13,271 nt of DNA from Litorivicinus sp. (GTDB lineage: Bacteria > Pseudomonadota > Gammaproteobacteria > Pseudomonadales > Litorivicinaceae). Each line of letters opens with the position of its first letter. Position 1 is the first letter of the stretch. The stretch spans positions 1-13,271 of the forward strand of contig JAGYIK010000024.1 in NCBI GenBank assembly GCA_018402605.1, in the 5' to 3' direction. Shown one piece after another: positions 1 to 8,256 of the stretch. Both the position numbers and the translations under genes were made by a program. Under the pieces are notes generated by a model. It did no database searches. It worked only from the letters and a program-made list of their open reading frames with translations, and had not been told where the DNA came from.

Positions 1-33
1 TGTTCCACCCTGAATACATGCTGTTTGCATCAT
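1..33 (-). CDS. possible start of a further operon gene, cut by the window edge
   Basis: Immediately after the ABC permease stop codon there is an ATG sharing one base with it (TGATG), and a second in-frame ATG follows. The frame stays open for the remaining bases to the window edge, reading MMQTACIQGGT. A GGTGG stretch just upstream could act as a weak ribosome binding site. This kind of stop-start overlap matches the other junctions in this operon, so a translationally coupled downstream gene is plausible. Eleven residues are too few to identify a family. Another ATG at 19-17, in a different frame, is an alternative start. Confidence 0.3.
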   Translation of the reverse strand, partial: MMQTACIQGGT

Positions 34-1040
34 CACCACCGAAATAATCGCGTACTGGCGACCATGCCAACGACACAGACACCCACCAAAATACCCAGAT
101 GCGGCAGGATCTCGACCAGCCCTGCGTTATCGAGCATCACCGCCCGTGCGGCTTCCAAGACATGGGTCAGCGGCAACACCTGGGCGATCCATTGCACCCA
201 CTCAGGACTGCCATCCAACGAGAACCACACACCAGAGAGGAGTAACATAGGGAAGGTGATGGCATTGAGTAGCCCATCGGCAAATTCCTTACTCTCGGTT
301 CGACAGGCGATGGCCAAACCAATCGTGATCATAGAAAGCGCACCCAATACAGCAACCAAAAATAACAAGCCAACGCTCCCCACCATTTTGTAATCGAGAA
401 CCAGATGGGTGCCTGCAAAAACGATCGCACTGGCCGACAGTGTCACGAACAACCGGGAAATAATCTGCGCAGACAAAAACTCATATTTTCGCAATGGCGT
501 GGCTTTGAGGCGCCGAAGGTATCCCGATTGTCGGTAGCGGACCACCACATACCCCACACCCCAAAGCGCGCTGTACATCATATTCATGCCGAGGATGCCA
601 GGCACAACCCAGTCCACGTAGCGAATGGCCTCGCCATCGGTTTGCCCACGCGACAGGGGCCGATCTTCGGTATACCGCAGCAACTGTTCAAGAATCGCTC
701 CAGATGCCGAGTTCCCATTGACCCAGTACTGCACACCGGTTGTAGTGGCCTTAATCACCAAGTCCGTCTGTTGCCGCGACAACCGCTCCAGTGCGCGCGT
801 TTCGGTGGCTTCTATCGTCTCAATGCCGGGGAACGACAGCATCGCGGGTGCGTCGCCATCGACCAATGTGACAGAAAACAAGGCACGGGGTGGTCCTGAA
901 AACACAACAGCCAATGCAATCACGATCAACACCGGGAACAGGAGGTTCCAACCAAAGCTCGCTCGATCGCGTAAATACTCGAGATTCCGTGCGTGCAAAA
1001 CGGCAAGGATTCGGCGAATCGATGCAGAAATCGCCTTCAC
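33..1040 (-). CDS. ABC-2 type exporter, permease subunit
   Basis: This 335-residue integral membrane protein is the probable translocation subunit of a two-gene ABC-2 exporter. One hydrophobic helix lies near residues 31-48. A polar loop of about 95 residues follows, probably on the outer face of the membrane. A C-terminal bundle of about five helices (roughly 143-165, 190-210, 223-245, 258-276 and 312-330) completes it. That is the shape of ABC-2 permeases with an N-terminal extracytoplasmic loop (YadH/YhhJ/DrrB-like). The segment FPMLLLSGVWF followed by a conserved LPLTHVLEAAR is typical of the family's last membrane segments. The start is GTG, overlapping the ATPase stop by four bases (GTGA), so the subunits are probably translationally coupled. 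The substrate cannot be read from sequence; relatives export drugs, lipids or polysaccharides. Confidence 0.88.
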   Translation of the reverse strand: MKAISASIRRILAVLHARNLEYLRDRASFGWNLLFPVLIVIALAVVFSGPPRALFSVTLVDGDAPAMLSFPGIETIEATETRALERLSRQQTDLVIKATTTGVQYWVNGNSASGAILEQLLRYTEDRPLSRGQTDGEAIRYVDWVVPGILGMNMMYSALWGVGYVVVRYRQSGYLRRLKATPLRKYEFLSAQIISRLFVTLSASAIVFAGTHLVLDYKMVGSVGLLFLVAVLGALSMITIGLAIACRTESKEFADGLLNAITFPMLLLSGVWFSLDGSPEWVQWIAQVLPLTHVLEAARAVMLDNAGLVEILPHLGILVGVCVVGMVASTRLFRW

Positions 1041-1771
1041 ACCACCACCTCTTCGGTCTTCACCAAAGTCTCACCGGTCAAATTCAAAAACAACGTATCA
1101 AGATTATCGACACCCGCAGAGGCAATCAGATCCTGAGGTGTACCCTCAAGGAGGGTGCGCCCATGCGACAAGATCACCAGCTCATCACACAAGACTTCGG
1201 CTTCTTCCATGTAATGGGTGGTGAGAATCAACGTTCGCCCTTCCGCTTTCAGTTGGGTCACCACATCCCACAGATCGCGCCGCGAACGCGGATCCAAACC
1301 TGTTGTGGGCTCATCCAAAAAGACAATTTCCGGGTTATGCACGAGAGCCATGGCCAACAATAACCGTTGGCGTTGTCCACCTGAGAGGCGCCGCGCATCG
1401 CGGCGGGCAAAATCGCCCAAACGGAAGGTATCAATCAGTTGTTCAATGGGTGTCGCGCTATCATAAAGCTTGGAAAACAGCACCAAATTGTCATAAGGCG
1501 TGAGGTGATCTTGCAGCGCTGTGGCTTGGAACTGAATCCCAATACGTTCCTGATAATCTACAGGTAACGTACCACCCCTATATCGAACCTCACCCGCGGT
1601 CGGTGACTCCATGCCTTCAAGCATTGCAAGCGTAGTGGTCTTACCCGCACCATTTGGACCCAGTAATCCAAAACACTGCCCGGTCCGAATCCGAAAATCG
1701 AGGCCATCGACTGCAACGACATCATCAAATGATTTTTTCAGTCCGGACACTTCAAGAATCCAATCAGACAT
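1037..1771 (-). CDS. ABC exporter, ATP-binding subunit
   Basis: This 244-residue ATPase probably powers the permease encoded directly downstream. All nucleotide-binding motifs are present: Walker A GPNGAGKT (38-45), a Q-loop near Q80-Q82, the signature LSGGQ (129-133), Walker B IVFLDEP (149-155), the D-loop GLDP and the switch histidine in TTHYMEEAE (H186). The family is the DrrA/CcmA-like ABC-2 type ATPase. I chose the ATG at 1771 (MSDWILEV) because homology to ABC ATPases begins there. The frame stays open to 1897, but that extension lies inside the iclR gene and has no ABC-like sequence. The start overlaps the iclR stop by 8 bases (ATGTCTGA), with only a weak GGGTGG ribosome binding site, which suggests coupling to iclR translation. 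Confidence 0.92.
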   Translation of the reverse strand: MSDWILEVSGLKKSFDDVVAVDGLDFRIRTGQCFGLLGPNGAGKTTTLAMLEGMESPTAGEVRYRGGTLPVDYQERIGIQFQATALQDHLTPYDNLVLFSKLYDSATPIEQLIDTFRLGDFARRDARRLSGGQRQRLLLAMALVHNPEIVFLDEPTTGLDPRSRRDLWDVVTQLKAEGRTLILTTHYMEEAEVLCDELVILSHGRTLLEGTPQDLIASAGVDNLDTLFLNLTGETLVKTEEVVV

Positions 1772-2561
1772 AGGCCACCCAATGACTTGGCACCTGGCCA
1801 CCGAGAAATTCTGTGGCGCGTTGCCCCATGGCTTTGACGGCCCGGGCATGCTGATCCAATACCGCATCACCAATGCGCACCGAAGGCCCACTGACACTCA
1901 ATGCACAAATGGGATAGCCGACCTCATTAAAGACCGGTGCCGCCACGCACTGCATCCCTTCGACATGCTCTTCGCGATCAAAAGCACATCCGCGCGCTAC
2001 GATTCGGCCAGCTTCCTGAACCATGGCATCACGATTGGCGAGCGTATGCGCGGTCAATGATGGAAACGGCATATCCGCAAGGAGCGCATCACGATCATCA
2101 GCTGACAGGCCAGCCAATAGGGCTTTCCCAGCACCAGAGGCATGCAATGGCGCGAGGCTCCCTAAGGGTGCGACCATCCGCATCATCTTGGTGCTCTCGA
2201 CCTGAGAAACAAACAATGCACGGCCACCCGATAGAATCGCCAAATTGACCGTTTCTCCAGTTTCTTCGGAGAGCTCGACCATCAAGGGCCGCAATAGCGC
2301 GACATAATCACGCGCACGAACAAATGCATTTCCCATCCGGAAACCAGCCACTCCAATCCGCCAGCGACCCGTTTCCGCGTCCACCGATAAGAACTGCTGC
2401 GATTCGAGCGTGGCTAACAAACGGTGCACCGTTGATGGCGCCAAGTCTGTTGCTTCAGCAATCTGAACCAAGGTCAGACCTCGACGACTGTCCGCGCAAG
2501 CCGACAAGATCGACAAGCCGCGGATGAGGGTTTTCGATTGACCGCCCTGGTCTTCAGACAT
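1764..2561 (-). CDS. IclR-family transcriptional regulator
   Basis: This 265-residue protein has the two IclR domains. The N-terminal winged helix-turn-helix spans about residues 10-72 (LTLVQIAEATDLAPSTVHRL). The C-terminal effector-binding domain is marked by PLHASGAGKALLA (138-150), and by CAFDREEHVEGMQCVAAPV (192-210) with the G-Y-P-I-C-A-L-S-V-SGP strand after it. IclR proteins bind small metabolites and act as repressors or activators, usually of nearby catabolic or transport genes. The ATG at 2561 is preferred over the open frame up to 2720: homology starts here and AAGGA lies about nine bases upstream. It overlaps the recJ stop by 8 bases and the exporter ATPase start by 8 bases. Regulation of the linked exporter is an inference from position; the ligand is unknown. 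Confidence 0.9.
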   Translation of the reverse strand: MSEDQGGQSKTLIRGLSILSACADSRRGLTLVQIAEATDLAPSTVHRLLATLESQQFLSVDAETGRWRIGVAGFRMGNAFVRARDYVALLRPLMVELSEETGETVNLAILSGGRALFVSQVESTKMMRMVAPLGSLAPLHASGAGKALLAGLSADDRDALLADMPFPSLTAHTLANRDAMVQEAGRIVARGCAFDREEHVEGMQCVAAPVFNEVGYPICALSVSGPSVRIGDAVLDQHARAVKAMGQRATEFLGGQVPSHWVAYV

Positions 2562-4320
2562 GCTGCATTCCTTCTGTGATGACCTCTCCATGGCGGATGG
2601 TGAGAGAGACTTCAAGGCCGCGATAGGTATTGATCGTGAGGTGATAGACACAATCCAACCAATCACCCGCCATTGCCGCAGCCGGTTGCCCGGATGGTTG
2701 TGATCCAAACCAGACCGCATCCACTTCGGCCTGCTCTGTTTTCAATCGAAGTCGCAGGTGCGTACCGTCACCACCGATCACGGTCGCGCGGATGACCTCA
2801 AAAACCCCCTCGAATAACGGCTCTTCAAAACCACGGCCGAAGGGCGCAATGCAGTCGAGGGCCTCAACACGATCCAGCTGAAAGTCCTCAGCCAACAAGG
2901 TGCCATCAGTGAGATAACGGACATGCGCTGGAGACTCCGGATATTGCGATTCGAATGCGGTCTCAAGGCCTGCATGGAATGTTTTCAACTGGTCTCGCAC
3001 AATCGTCATGCCACAGGCCCCCACATGGCCCCCATAGCGAATCAACACCTCCGGCGTTGCGACTGCCACCGCATCGAGCAGTGCCTTGGCATCGACCCCA
3101 GGGATGGAGCGCATGGACCCAGTCAGGGTGTTCTCATGCAACCCAGGCGTTAAGACGATCGCTGGGCGGCCAGTGGCCTCAACCAAACGACTGGCCACAA
3201 TGCCTTGCACACCCGCATGCCCATCCTCAATGGCCACAACTACAGTCTTGGTGTGGCGAAGGGCCTGACGTTCCGCCAGCGGCTTGGCATGCTCCACCAT
3301 CTGCTTCTCGATCTGTCGGCGCGTGAAGTTATCGCGATCCAGATCGGCATAGGCCGCGCTCGCCGCATCGGTCGTCTCGGCGACTAGAAACTCAAACCCG
3401 CGCATCGAATGATCAATACGCCCACGCGCATTGAGGCGTGGCGCAATCTGGAACGCCAACAGACTCGCGCTCACATCGCGCTCAGAACGGGTGAGCTTTT
3501 GCAGTGCGACAGCCCAGCAGGGACGCGCAGCCTGAGCGATGTATTTAAGCCCAGCACGCACCACCGCGCGATTGATTTCACTCGCACCCAGTGAGACACA
3601 ATCGGCAACCGTGCCAAGCGCAACATAATCGAGGAGATCTCCGAGCTTTGCGGTATCCGAGGCAATCAACTTGGCTTCAACCAGCCGCCCGCGCAGCGCC
3701 GACATCACAAGCCAGGACACCATGCAGCCGGCAATCGCTTTATCCGGATACGCGCAGTCGGCGCGATTGGGGTTCACAACCGCAAACGCACTCGCAGGCG
3801 GTCCAGTGTCTGCGACCCGATGGTGATCAGTCACCACCACATCGATGCCCTCCGCTTTCAGTCGGGCAATCTGCGCCTCATCCGAAGACCCACAGTCCGC
3901 TGAGATGAGCAACGTCGGTCGCGTGGTTGATTCCAAAATCCGATCGACCAACAAGGGACTGATGCCATAGCCCTCTTCCAACCGGTGGCCAATCCAATGA
4001 CTGATCTGTTCTGCACTCACCCCAAAGCGCACCAGCGCATGGTTCAAAACGGCATGCGAAGTCAGTCCATCCGCATCGTAGTCGGTCAAGATACCTATCG
4101 GCTCACGATTCGTGATCGCTTGGACCAGACGGGCCAGTGCAGGCTCAATGTCAGCCAACACATTCGGTGGTGGGATATTCGAGAGACGGGGTTCAAGAAG
4201 CACGTCCAGATCGGTCTCAGCCCCAATGCGCCCGGCAATCACGCGAGCCATCATCGGACTTAAACCTCGCGCACGCGCCTCCGCGAAAACCGCGGGATCC
4301 AGTGCGCGAGAGGTCCGCAT
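2554..4320 (-). CDS. recJ: single-stranded-DNA-specific exonuclease RecJ
   Basis: RecJ is the 5'-to-3' single-strand DNA exonuclease of recombination and mismatch repair. At 588 residues it is close to the E. coli length (577). The DHH phosphoesterase core is complete: DYDADG (80-85), the DCG motif (142-144), VVTDHH (162-167) and ALGTVAD (234-240), which carry the metal-binding aspartates and histidines. PRLNARGRID follows near 294-303. The DHHA1 domain carries RYGGHVGACGMTI (428-440), and the C-terminal OB-like region has APFGRGFEEPLFEG (492-505). The ATG shares one base with the thrC stop (TAATG), and the 3' end overlaps iclR by 8 bases. RecJ downstream of hom-thrC is known in several gammaproteobacteria. 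No frame disturbance is visible. Confidence 0.95.
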   Translation of the reverse strand: MRTSRALDPAVFAEARARGLSPMMARVIAGRIGAETDLDVLLEPRLSNIPPPNVLADIEPALARLVQAITNREPIGILTDYDADGLTSHAVLNHALVRFGVSAEQISHWIGHRLEEGYGISPLLVDRILESTTRPTLLISADCGSSDEAQIARLKAEGIDVVVTDHHRVADTGPPASAFAVVNPNRADCAYPDKAIAGCMVSWLVMSALRGRLVEAKLIASDTAKLGDLLDYVALGTVADCVSLGASEINRAVVRAGLKYIAQAARPCWAVALQKLTRSERDVSASLLAFQIAPRLNARGRIDHSMRGFEFLVAETTDAASAAYADLDRDNFTRRQIEKQMVEHAKPLAERQALRHTKTVVVAIEDGHAGVQGIVASRLVEATGRPAIVLTPGLHENTLTGSMRSIPGVDAKALLDAVAVATPEVLIRYGGHVGACGMTIVRDQLKTFHAGLETAFESQYPESPAHVRYLTDGTLLAEDFQLDRVEALDCIAPFGRGFEEPLFEGVFEVIRATVIGGDGTHLRLRLKTEQAEVDAVWFGSQPSGQPAAAMAGDWLDCVYHLTINTYRGLEVSLTIRHGEVITEGMQHV

Positions 4321-5699
4321 TACCCCATGACTGATTGAACGAACTGCTGCACCTGTGCCAAGTCATTTGGCAAGACGGTATAGCGTTCTTCACGGTGCAT
4401 CAGGTCAGCCATATCCGTCGGCAGCGGCACCTCAGAAAATCCGGCCTGAATCACAGCCTCAGCAAACTTCGCCGGGTGCGCGGTCGCCAGTACCACCTTG
4501 GTCATCTCAGCCGGGGTGACTTGCAATGCATCGACTGCAGTCGCTGTATGGGGGTCCAATAACTCACCAGTCTCTTCAAATACAGTGCGGATGGTTTCGC
4601 AGGTCTTGGCGTCATCCACCGCATGCGCCGAGAAGAGTGCACGTGCACTTTGAACCACAGAATCATTCAACACCACAGCACCGGTCTGGAAATCAGCCAT
4701 GACCTTCGCCAGCATCTGACCATCGCGCTGGTGCAGATCGAACAACAGCCGTTCAAAATTCGAACTGACCACGATATCCATCGACGGCGAGAGTGTTTTC
4801 AACAACGGCTTTCTGGAAAGATCCCCACGAAGCCCGCGAACCAGTGCATCGTTGGCGTTGGTGGCCACCGTAAAGTGTGCAATTGGGAAGCCCATTTGGC
4901 GCGCCATAAAGCCGCCATAGACATCGCCAAAGTTCGCTGATGGCACACTAAACGCCATCGGACGATCGAGCGCCCCAAGGCGCAGTCCCGCATAGATGTA
5001 ATAGACGGTCTGCGCCATGATGCGCGCCAAATTAATGGAGTTCACCGCCAGCAATCGATTCGGCGCGACAAAGGCTTGATCCATGAAGGAGGCTTTCACG
5101 ATAGCCTGACAATCATCGAAGTTGCCCTCGACAGCGACGTTGTGCACGTTGTCTGACAACACCGTGGTCATCTGCCGACGTTGCACTTCGCTGACACGTT
5201 GATACGGATGCAGAATCACCACATCCAAATGCTCCGAATGCCGTGCTCCTTCGATCGCCGCGGACCCTGTATCACCCGAGGTCGCACCCATGACCACACC
5301 GCGCTCGCCACGCTCTGCCAAGAAATAATCCAACAGACGCCCAAGGAGCTGGAGTGCAAAATCTTTAAAGGCCAGCGTTGGCCCATGGAAGAGCTCTAAA
5401 AGCCACACATCGTGAGTCAGCTGCTTACTGGGCGCGACTGCACTGTGCCGAAACGAACCATAGGCCTCACGCACCATGCGTTCAAAGGTGGCACGTGGCA
5501 TCGATCCCTCGACAAAGGGCCACATCACTTCAATGGCCAGTGCGTCATAGGGCAGGCTCTGCCATTGACGCCAGGTGGACTCCGAAATCTGCGGCAGGAC
5601 CTCAGGAACATAGAGACCGCCATCCGAGGCCAAACCGGTGAGCACCACTTCATCAAAGCTCAGAACCGGTGCAGCACCCCGTGTTGAGATGAACTTCAT
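4320..5699 (-). CDS. thrC: threonine synthase
   Basis: This PLP-dependent enzyme converts O-phosphohomoserine to threonine, the last step of threonine synthesis. The protein has 459 residues, like the Pseudomonas form and longer than the 428 of E. coli. The N-terminus MKFISTRG followed by SDGGLYVPE is the usual start of proteobacterial ThrC. The PLP lysine is K112 in LFHGPTLAFKDFA (103-115). The phosphate-binding loop is GATSGDTGSAA (138-148), and SVPSANFGDVYGG (251-263) is conserved. Its start overlaps the hom stop by four bases (ATGA) and its stop shares one base with recJ. It therefore sits inside a tightly packed hom-thrC-recJ unit and probably depends on coupled translation. No threonine attenuator is visible upstream of hom. 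Confidence 0.96.
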   Translation of the reverse strand: MKFISTRGAAPVLSFDEVVLTGLASDGGLYVPEVLPQISESTWRQWQSLPYDALAIEVMWPFVEGSMPRATFERMVREAYGSFRHSAVAPSKQLTHDVWLLELFHGPTLAFKDFALQLLGRLLDYFLAERGERGVVMGATSGDTGSAAIEGARHSEHLDVVILHPYQRVSEVQRRQMTTVLSDNVHNVAVEGNFDDCQAIVKASFMDQAFVAPNRLLAVNSINLARIMAQTVYYIYAGLRLGALDRPMAFSVPSANFGDVYGGFMARQMGFPIAHFTVATNANDALVRGLRGDLSRKPLLKTLSPSMDIVVSSNFERLLFDLHQRDGQMLAKVMADFQTGAVVLNDSVVQSARALFSAHAVDDAKTCETIRTVFEETGELLDPHTATAVDALQVTPAEMTKVVLATAHPAKFAEAVIQAGFSEVPLPTDMADLMHREERYTVLPNDLAQVQQFVQSVMG

Positions 5700-7006
5700 A
5701 GCACCGCTCCGAGCGTCTCCACCCGAAGTACCACGGGTTCACCGACCACTGCTGCGAAGGCTTCGATCTGCGATAAAGCAGCTCTTAAGTCCCGCTCCAC
5801 CACGGAATGAGTCAGCAGAATTAAGGCCACTGCCTCACCCTCGACACCTTCTTTTTGGATCACGCTCTCGAGAGAGACGCGGTGGTCTGCGAGCACCCGT
5901 GTGATGTCAGCCAACACGCCGACTTCATCGCGGACCAGCAAGCGCACATAGAACGGACAGCGCGTCGCCTCGATCGGAAGGATCGGTAAATCATTGAGAT
6001 GATTGGGCTGAAAGGCCAAGTGTGGGACTCGATTGGTTGGATCCACCGTCAAGGCACGCGCCACATCGACTAAATCGGCAACAACCGCACTCGCGGTGGG
6101 TAAGGAGCCTGCGCCCGAGCCATTTAACAATGTCGAGCCAACCGCGTCACCATAGATCTGGACTGCGTTCATCACACCATTGACGTTGGCCAGCAACTCC
6201 GTATCCGCAATCAGCGTCGGATGCACACGGAGTTCCACTCCAGCGTCAGTCCGACGCGCAATGCCCAGGTGCTTAATGCGATAGCCGAGCTCCTCGGCAA
6301 AATCGATGTCATCCAAATCGATACTGGAAATACCTTGGGTGTACACCGCGTCAAAATTCAATGGAATCCCGAAGGCAATCGAGGCCAGGATCGCAAGCTT
6401 ATGCGCCGCATCAATGCCTTCCACATCAAAGGTTGGATCGGCTTCTGCATACCCGAGCGCCTGCGCTTCGGCCAACACATCAGCAAACTCGCGACCATCC
6501 TCGCGCATCGCGGTCAGAATGAAGTTCCCAGTGCCATTGATGATGCCTGCAAGCCATTGAATTTGGTTCGCCGCCAAGCCTTCCCGAATCGCTTTGATCA
6601 CCGGAATGCCACCGGCCACTGCGGCTTCAAAGGCAATGGTCACACCACGCGCTTGGGCTTTTTCGAACAGTTGATTGCCGTGTTCGGCGATCAATGCCTT
6701 GTTCGCCGTCACCACGTGCTTCCCTGAATCAATGGCTGCTTCAATCAACTCACGCGCGTAATCGGTGCCACCAATCAGCTCAACAAAGACATCAACCTCT
6801 GGATCAGTCGCAACCGCCATCAGATCGCGCGAAACGCGGACACCGCTTAAATCAACACCATCACGATCCCGACGCGCGCCGACATGGGTCACTTCGATTT
6901 CGCGTCCAATCCGACGTGTCAGCTCCTGACGATTTTTCGCTAAGACTTGCAGGGTGCCCTGCGCAACAGTGCCAAGGCCAACAAGGCCAACTGAGATGGG
7001 TTTCAA
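5696..7006 (-). CDS. hom: homoserine dehydrogenase
   Basis: Homoserine dehydrogenase reduces aspartate semialdehyde to homoserine, the branch point to threonine and methionine. This is the monofunctional form (436 residues), without an aspartokinase domain. The Rossmann loop GLVGLGTVAQG is at 7-17. TANKALI (100-106) carries the conserved lysine. INGTGNFIL (156-164), AEADPTFDVEGIDAAHK (187-203) and the GISSIDLDDI region complete the catalytic domain. A C-terminal ACT domain (about 352-427) suggests feedback control by an amino acid, normally threonine in this family. The start is TTG at 7006, supported by AAGGA seven bases upstream; that sequence overlaps the stop of the preceding aminotransferase gene. 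Its stop overlaps thrC by four bases. Confidence 0.96.
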   Translation of the reverse strand: MKPISVGLVGLGTVAQGTLQVLAKNRQELTRRIGREIEVTHVGARRDRDGVDLSGVRVSRDLMAVATDPEVDVFVELIGGTDYARELIEAAIDSGKHVVTANKALIAEHGNQLFEKAQARGVTIAFEAAVAGGIPVIKAIREGLAANQIQWLAGIINGTGNFILTAMREDGREFADVLAEAQALGYAEADPTFDVEGIDAAHKLAILASIAFGIPLNFDAVYTQGISSIDLDDIDFAEELGYRIKHLGIARRTDAGVELRVHPTLIADTELLANVNGVMNAVQIYGDAVGSTLLNGSGAGSLPTASAVVADLVDVARALTVDPTNRVPHLAFQPNHLNDLPILPIEATRCPFYVRLLVRDEVGVLADITRVLADHRVSLESVIQKEGVEGEAVALILLTHSVVERDLRAALSQIEAFAAVVGEPVVLRVETLGAVL

Positions 7007-7016
7007 ATTTCGATCC

Positions 7017-8216
7017 TTAGGCGTGTTGTGTCACGGCTTCGTGCGCGCGAAACATCCGTTTGATGTTGCGAAGTGCTTGCCGTGTTCGGTGTTCATTCTC
7101 AATCAATGCAAATCGCACATGATCATCACCGTATTGACCAAAGCCAATTCCGGGACTGACCGCGACCTGCGCTTCACTGATCAACATTTTAGAAAACTCA
7201 AGCGACCCCATCTCTGCGTACTGGGCCGGGATTTTGGCCCAAACAAACATCGTGGCTTTGGGCTTAGTCACAGGCCAACCCAGCGCATCGAGGCCCTCAC
7301 AGAGCACATCGCGGCGCGATTGATACATGTCGCGGATTTCATTCACACAGGTTTGGTCACCTTCAAGTGCTGCAATGGCTGCCACCTGAATGGGCGTAAA
7401 TGTACCGTAATCCAAATACGATTTAATCCGCGCCAAGGCACCAATCAGCTCAGCGTTTCCGGCCGCGAAGCCCACACGCCAACCTGGCATGTTGTAGCTT
7501 TTCGAAAGTGAGAAAAATTCCACAGCAATCTCTTTTGCACCCTCGACTTGGAGGATGGATGGCGCCACATACCCATCAAAGACGATGTCGGCATAGGCCA
7601 AATCCTGGATCACCCAAATATTGTGCTCACGGGCGATCTCGACGACCTTCTCAAAGAAATCAAGCTCAACACAGGCCGCTGTTGGATTGGCTGGAAAATT
7701 CAGTACCAGCATTTTTGGCCGAGGCCAGGAATTCTCAATCGCCTTCAGAAGCTCAGCAAAAAAGTCCTCACCCGGAACCATCGGGACATGACGAATGTCA
7801 GCACCTGCAATCACGAACCCATAGGGATGAATTGGATAGGCAGGGTTCGGCACCAAGACCGCATCGCCCGGACCCAGAGTCGCCATCGCCAAGTGCGCCA
7901 AGCCCTCTTTCGAACCAATGGTGGTGATCACCTCGGTCTCTGGATTCAGATCGACGTTGTAACGGGTCTTATACCAGTTCGCCATGGCGCGGCGGAGCCG
8001 CGGGATTCCCTTCGACTGCGAATACCGATGTGTGTCTTCACGATTGGCCGTGTCGACGAGTTTTTTCACGATATGTGCAGGGGTCGGCTGGTCTGGATTT
8101 CCCATCGAGAAATCGATGACATCCTCACCCGCCGCGCGCGCCTTTTGTCGCATCTCGCCAATCACGTTGAAGACATACGGGGGCAAACGCTCAATACGCG
8201 GGAATTTTGTGTCCAA
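7017..8216 (-). CDS. alaC: AlaC-type alanine/pyruvate aminotransferase
   Basis: This 399-residue fold-type I PLP aminotransferase belongs to the AlaC (YfdZ) group, which interconverts glutamate plus pyruvate with 2-oxoglutarate plus alanine. The N-terminus (RIERLPPYVFN, then DFSMGNPD at 35-42) aligns closely with E. coli AlaC. PLP-binding residues are visible: N177 in NFPANPT, D205 and Y208 in QDLAYAD, the Schiff-base lysine K239 in SLSKSYNMPGWR, R247, and the substrate-binding R368 in HVRFALIE. The only usable in-frame start is TTG at 8216, because an in-frame stop lies three codons upstream. Placement before hom-thrC is common in beta- and gammaproteobacteria. Related enzymes in this position are sometimes annotated as N-succinyldiaminopimelate aminotransferase, so the substrate is less certain than the family. 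Confidence 0.88.
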   Translation of the reverse strand: MDTKFPRIERLPPYVFNVIGEMRQKARAAGEDVIDFSMGNPDQPTPAHIVKKLVDTANREDTHRYSQSKGIPRLRRAMANWYKTRYNVDLNPETEVITTIGSKEGLAHLAMATLGPGDAVLVPNPAYPIHPYGFVIAGADIRHVPMVPGEDFFAELLKAIENSWPRPKMLVLNFPANPTAACVELDFFEKVVEIAREHNIWVIQDLAYADIVFDGYVAPSILQVEGAKEIAVEFFSLSKSYNMPGWRVGFAAGNAELIGALARIKSYLDYGTFTPIQVAAIAALEGDQTCVNEIRDMYQSRRDVLCEGLDALGWPVTKPKATMFVWAKIPAQYAEMGSLEFSKMLISEAQVAVSPGIGFGQYGDDHVRFALIENEHRTRQALRNIKRMFRAHEAVTQHA

Positions 8217-8256
8217 GGTCCATTACTCGATCAAGTTAAAAACGACTCAGTGTATC

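Noticed and set aside
1772..1897. N-terminal extension of the ABC ATPase to 1897
   Set aside because: The extra 42 residues lie within the iclR coding frame and show no ABC-like sequence. The ATG at 1771 fits the family N-terminus.
2562..2720. N-terminal extension of the IclR regulator to 2720
   Set aside because: The extra 53 residues overlap the recJ C-terminus in another frame. The start at 2561 has a good ribosome binding site and the right family length.
2554..4320. RecJ with DCG instead of DNG in its second motif
   Set aside because: DCG is also found in other bacterial RecJ proteins, and all other metal-binding motifs are intact, so this is ordinary variation.
7007..7016. Threonine attenuator or riboswitch before hom-thrC
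   Set aside because: Only 10 bases separate alaC from hom, and the 40 bases before alaC hold no leader peptide or terminator-like hairpin that I can see.
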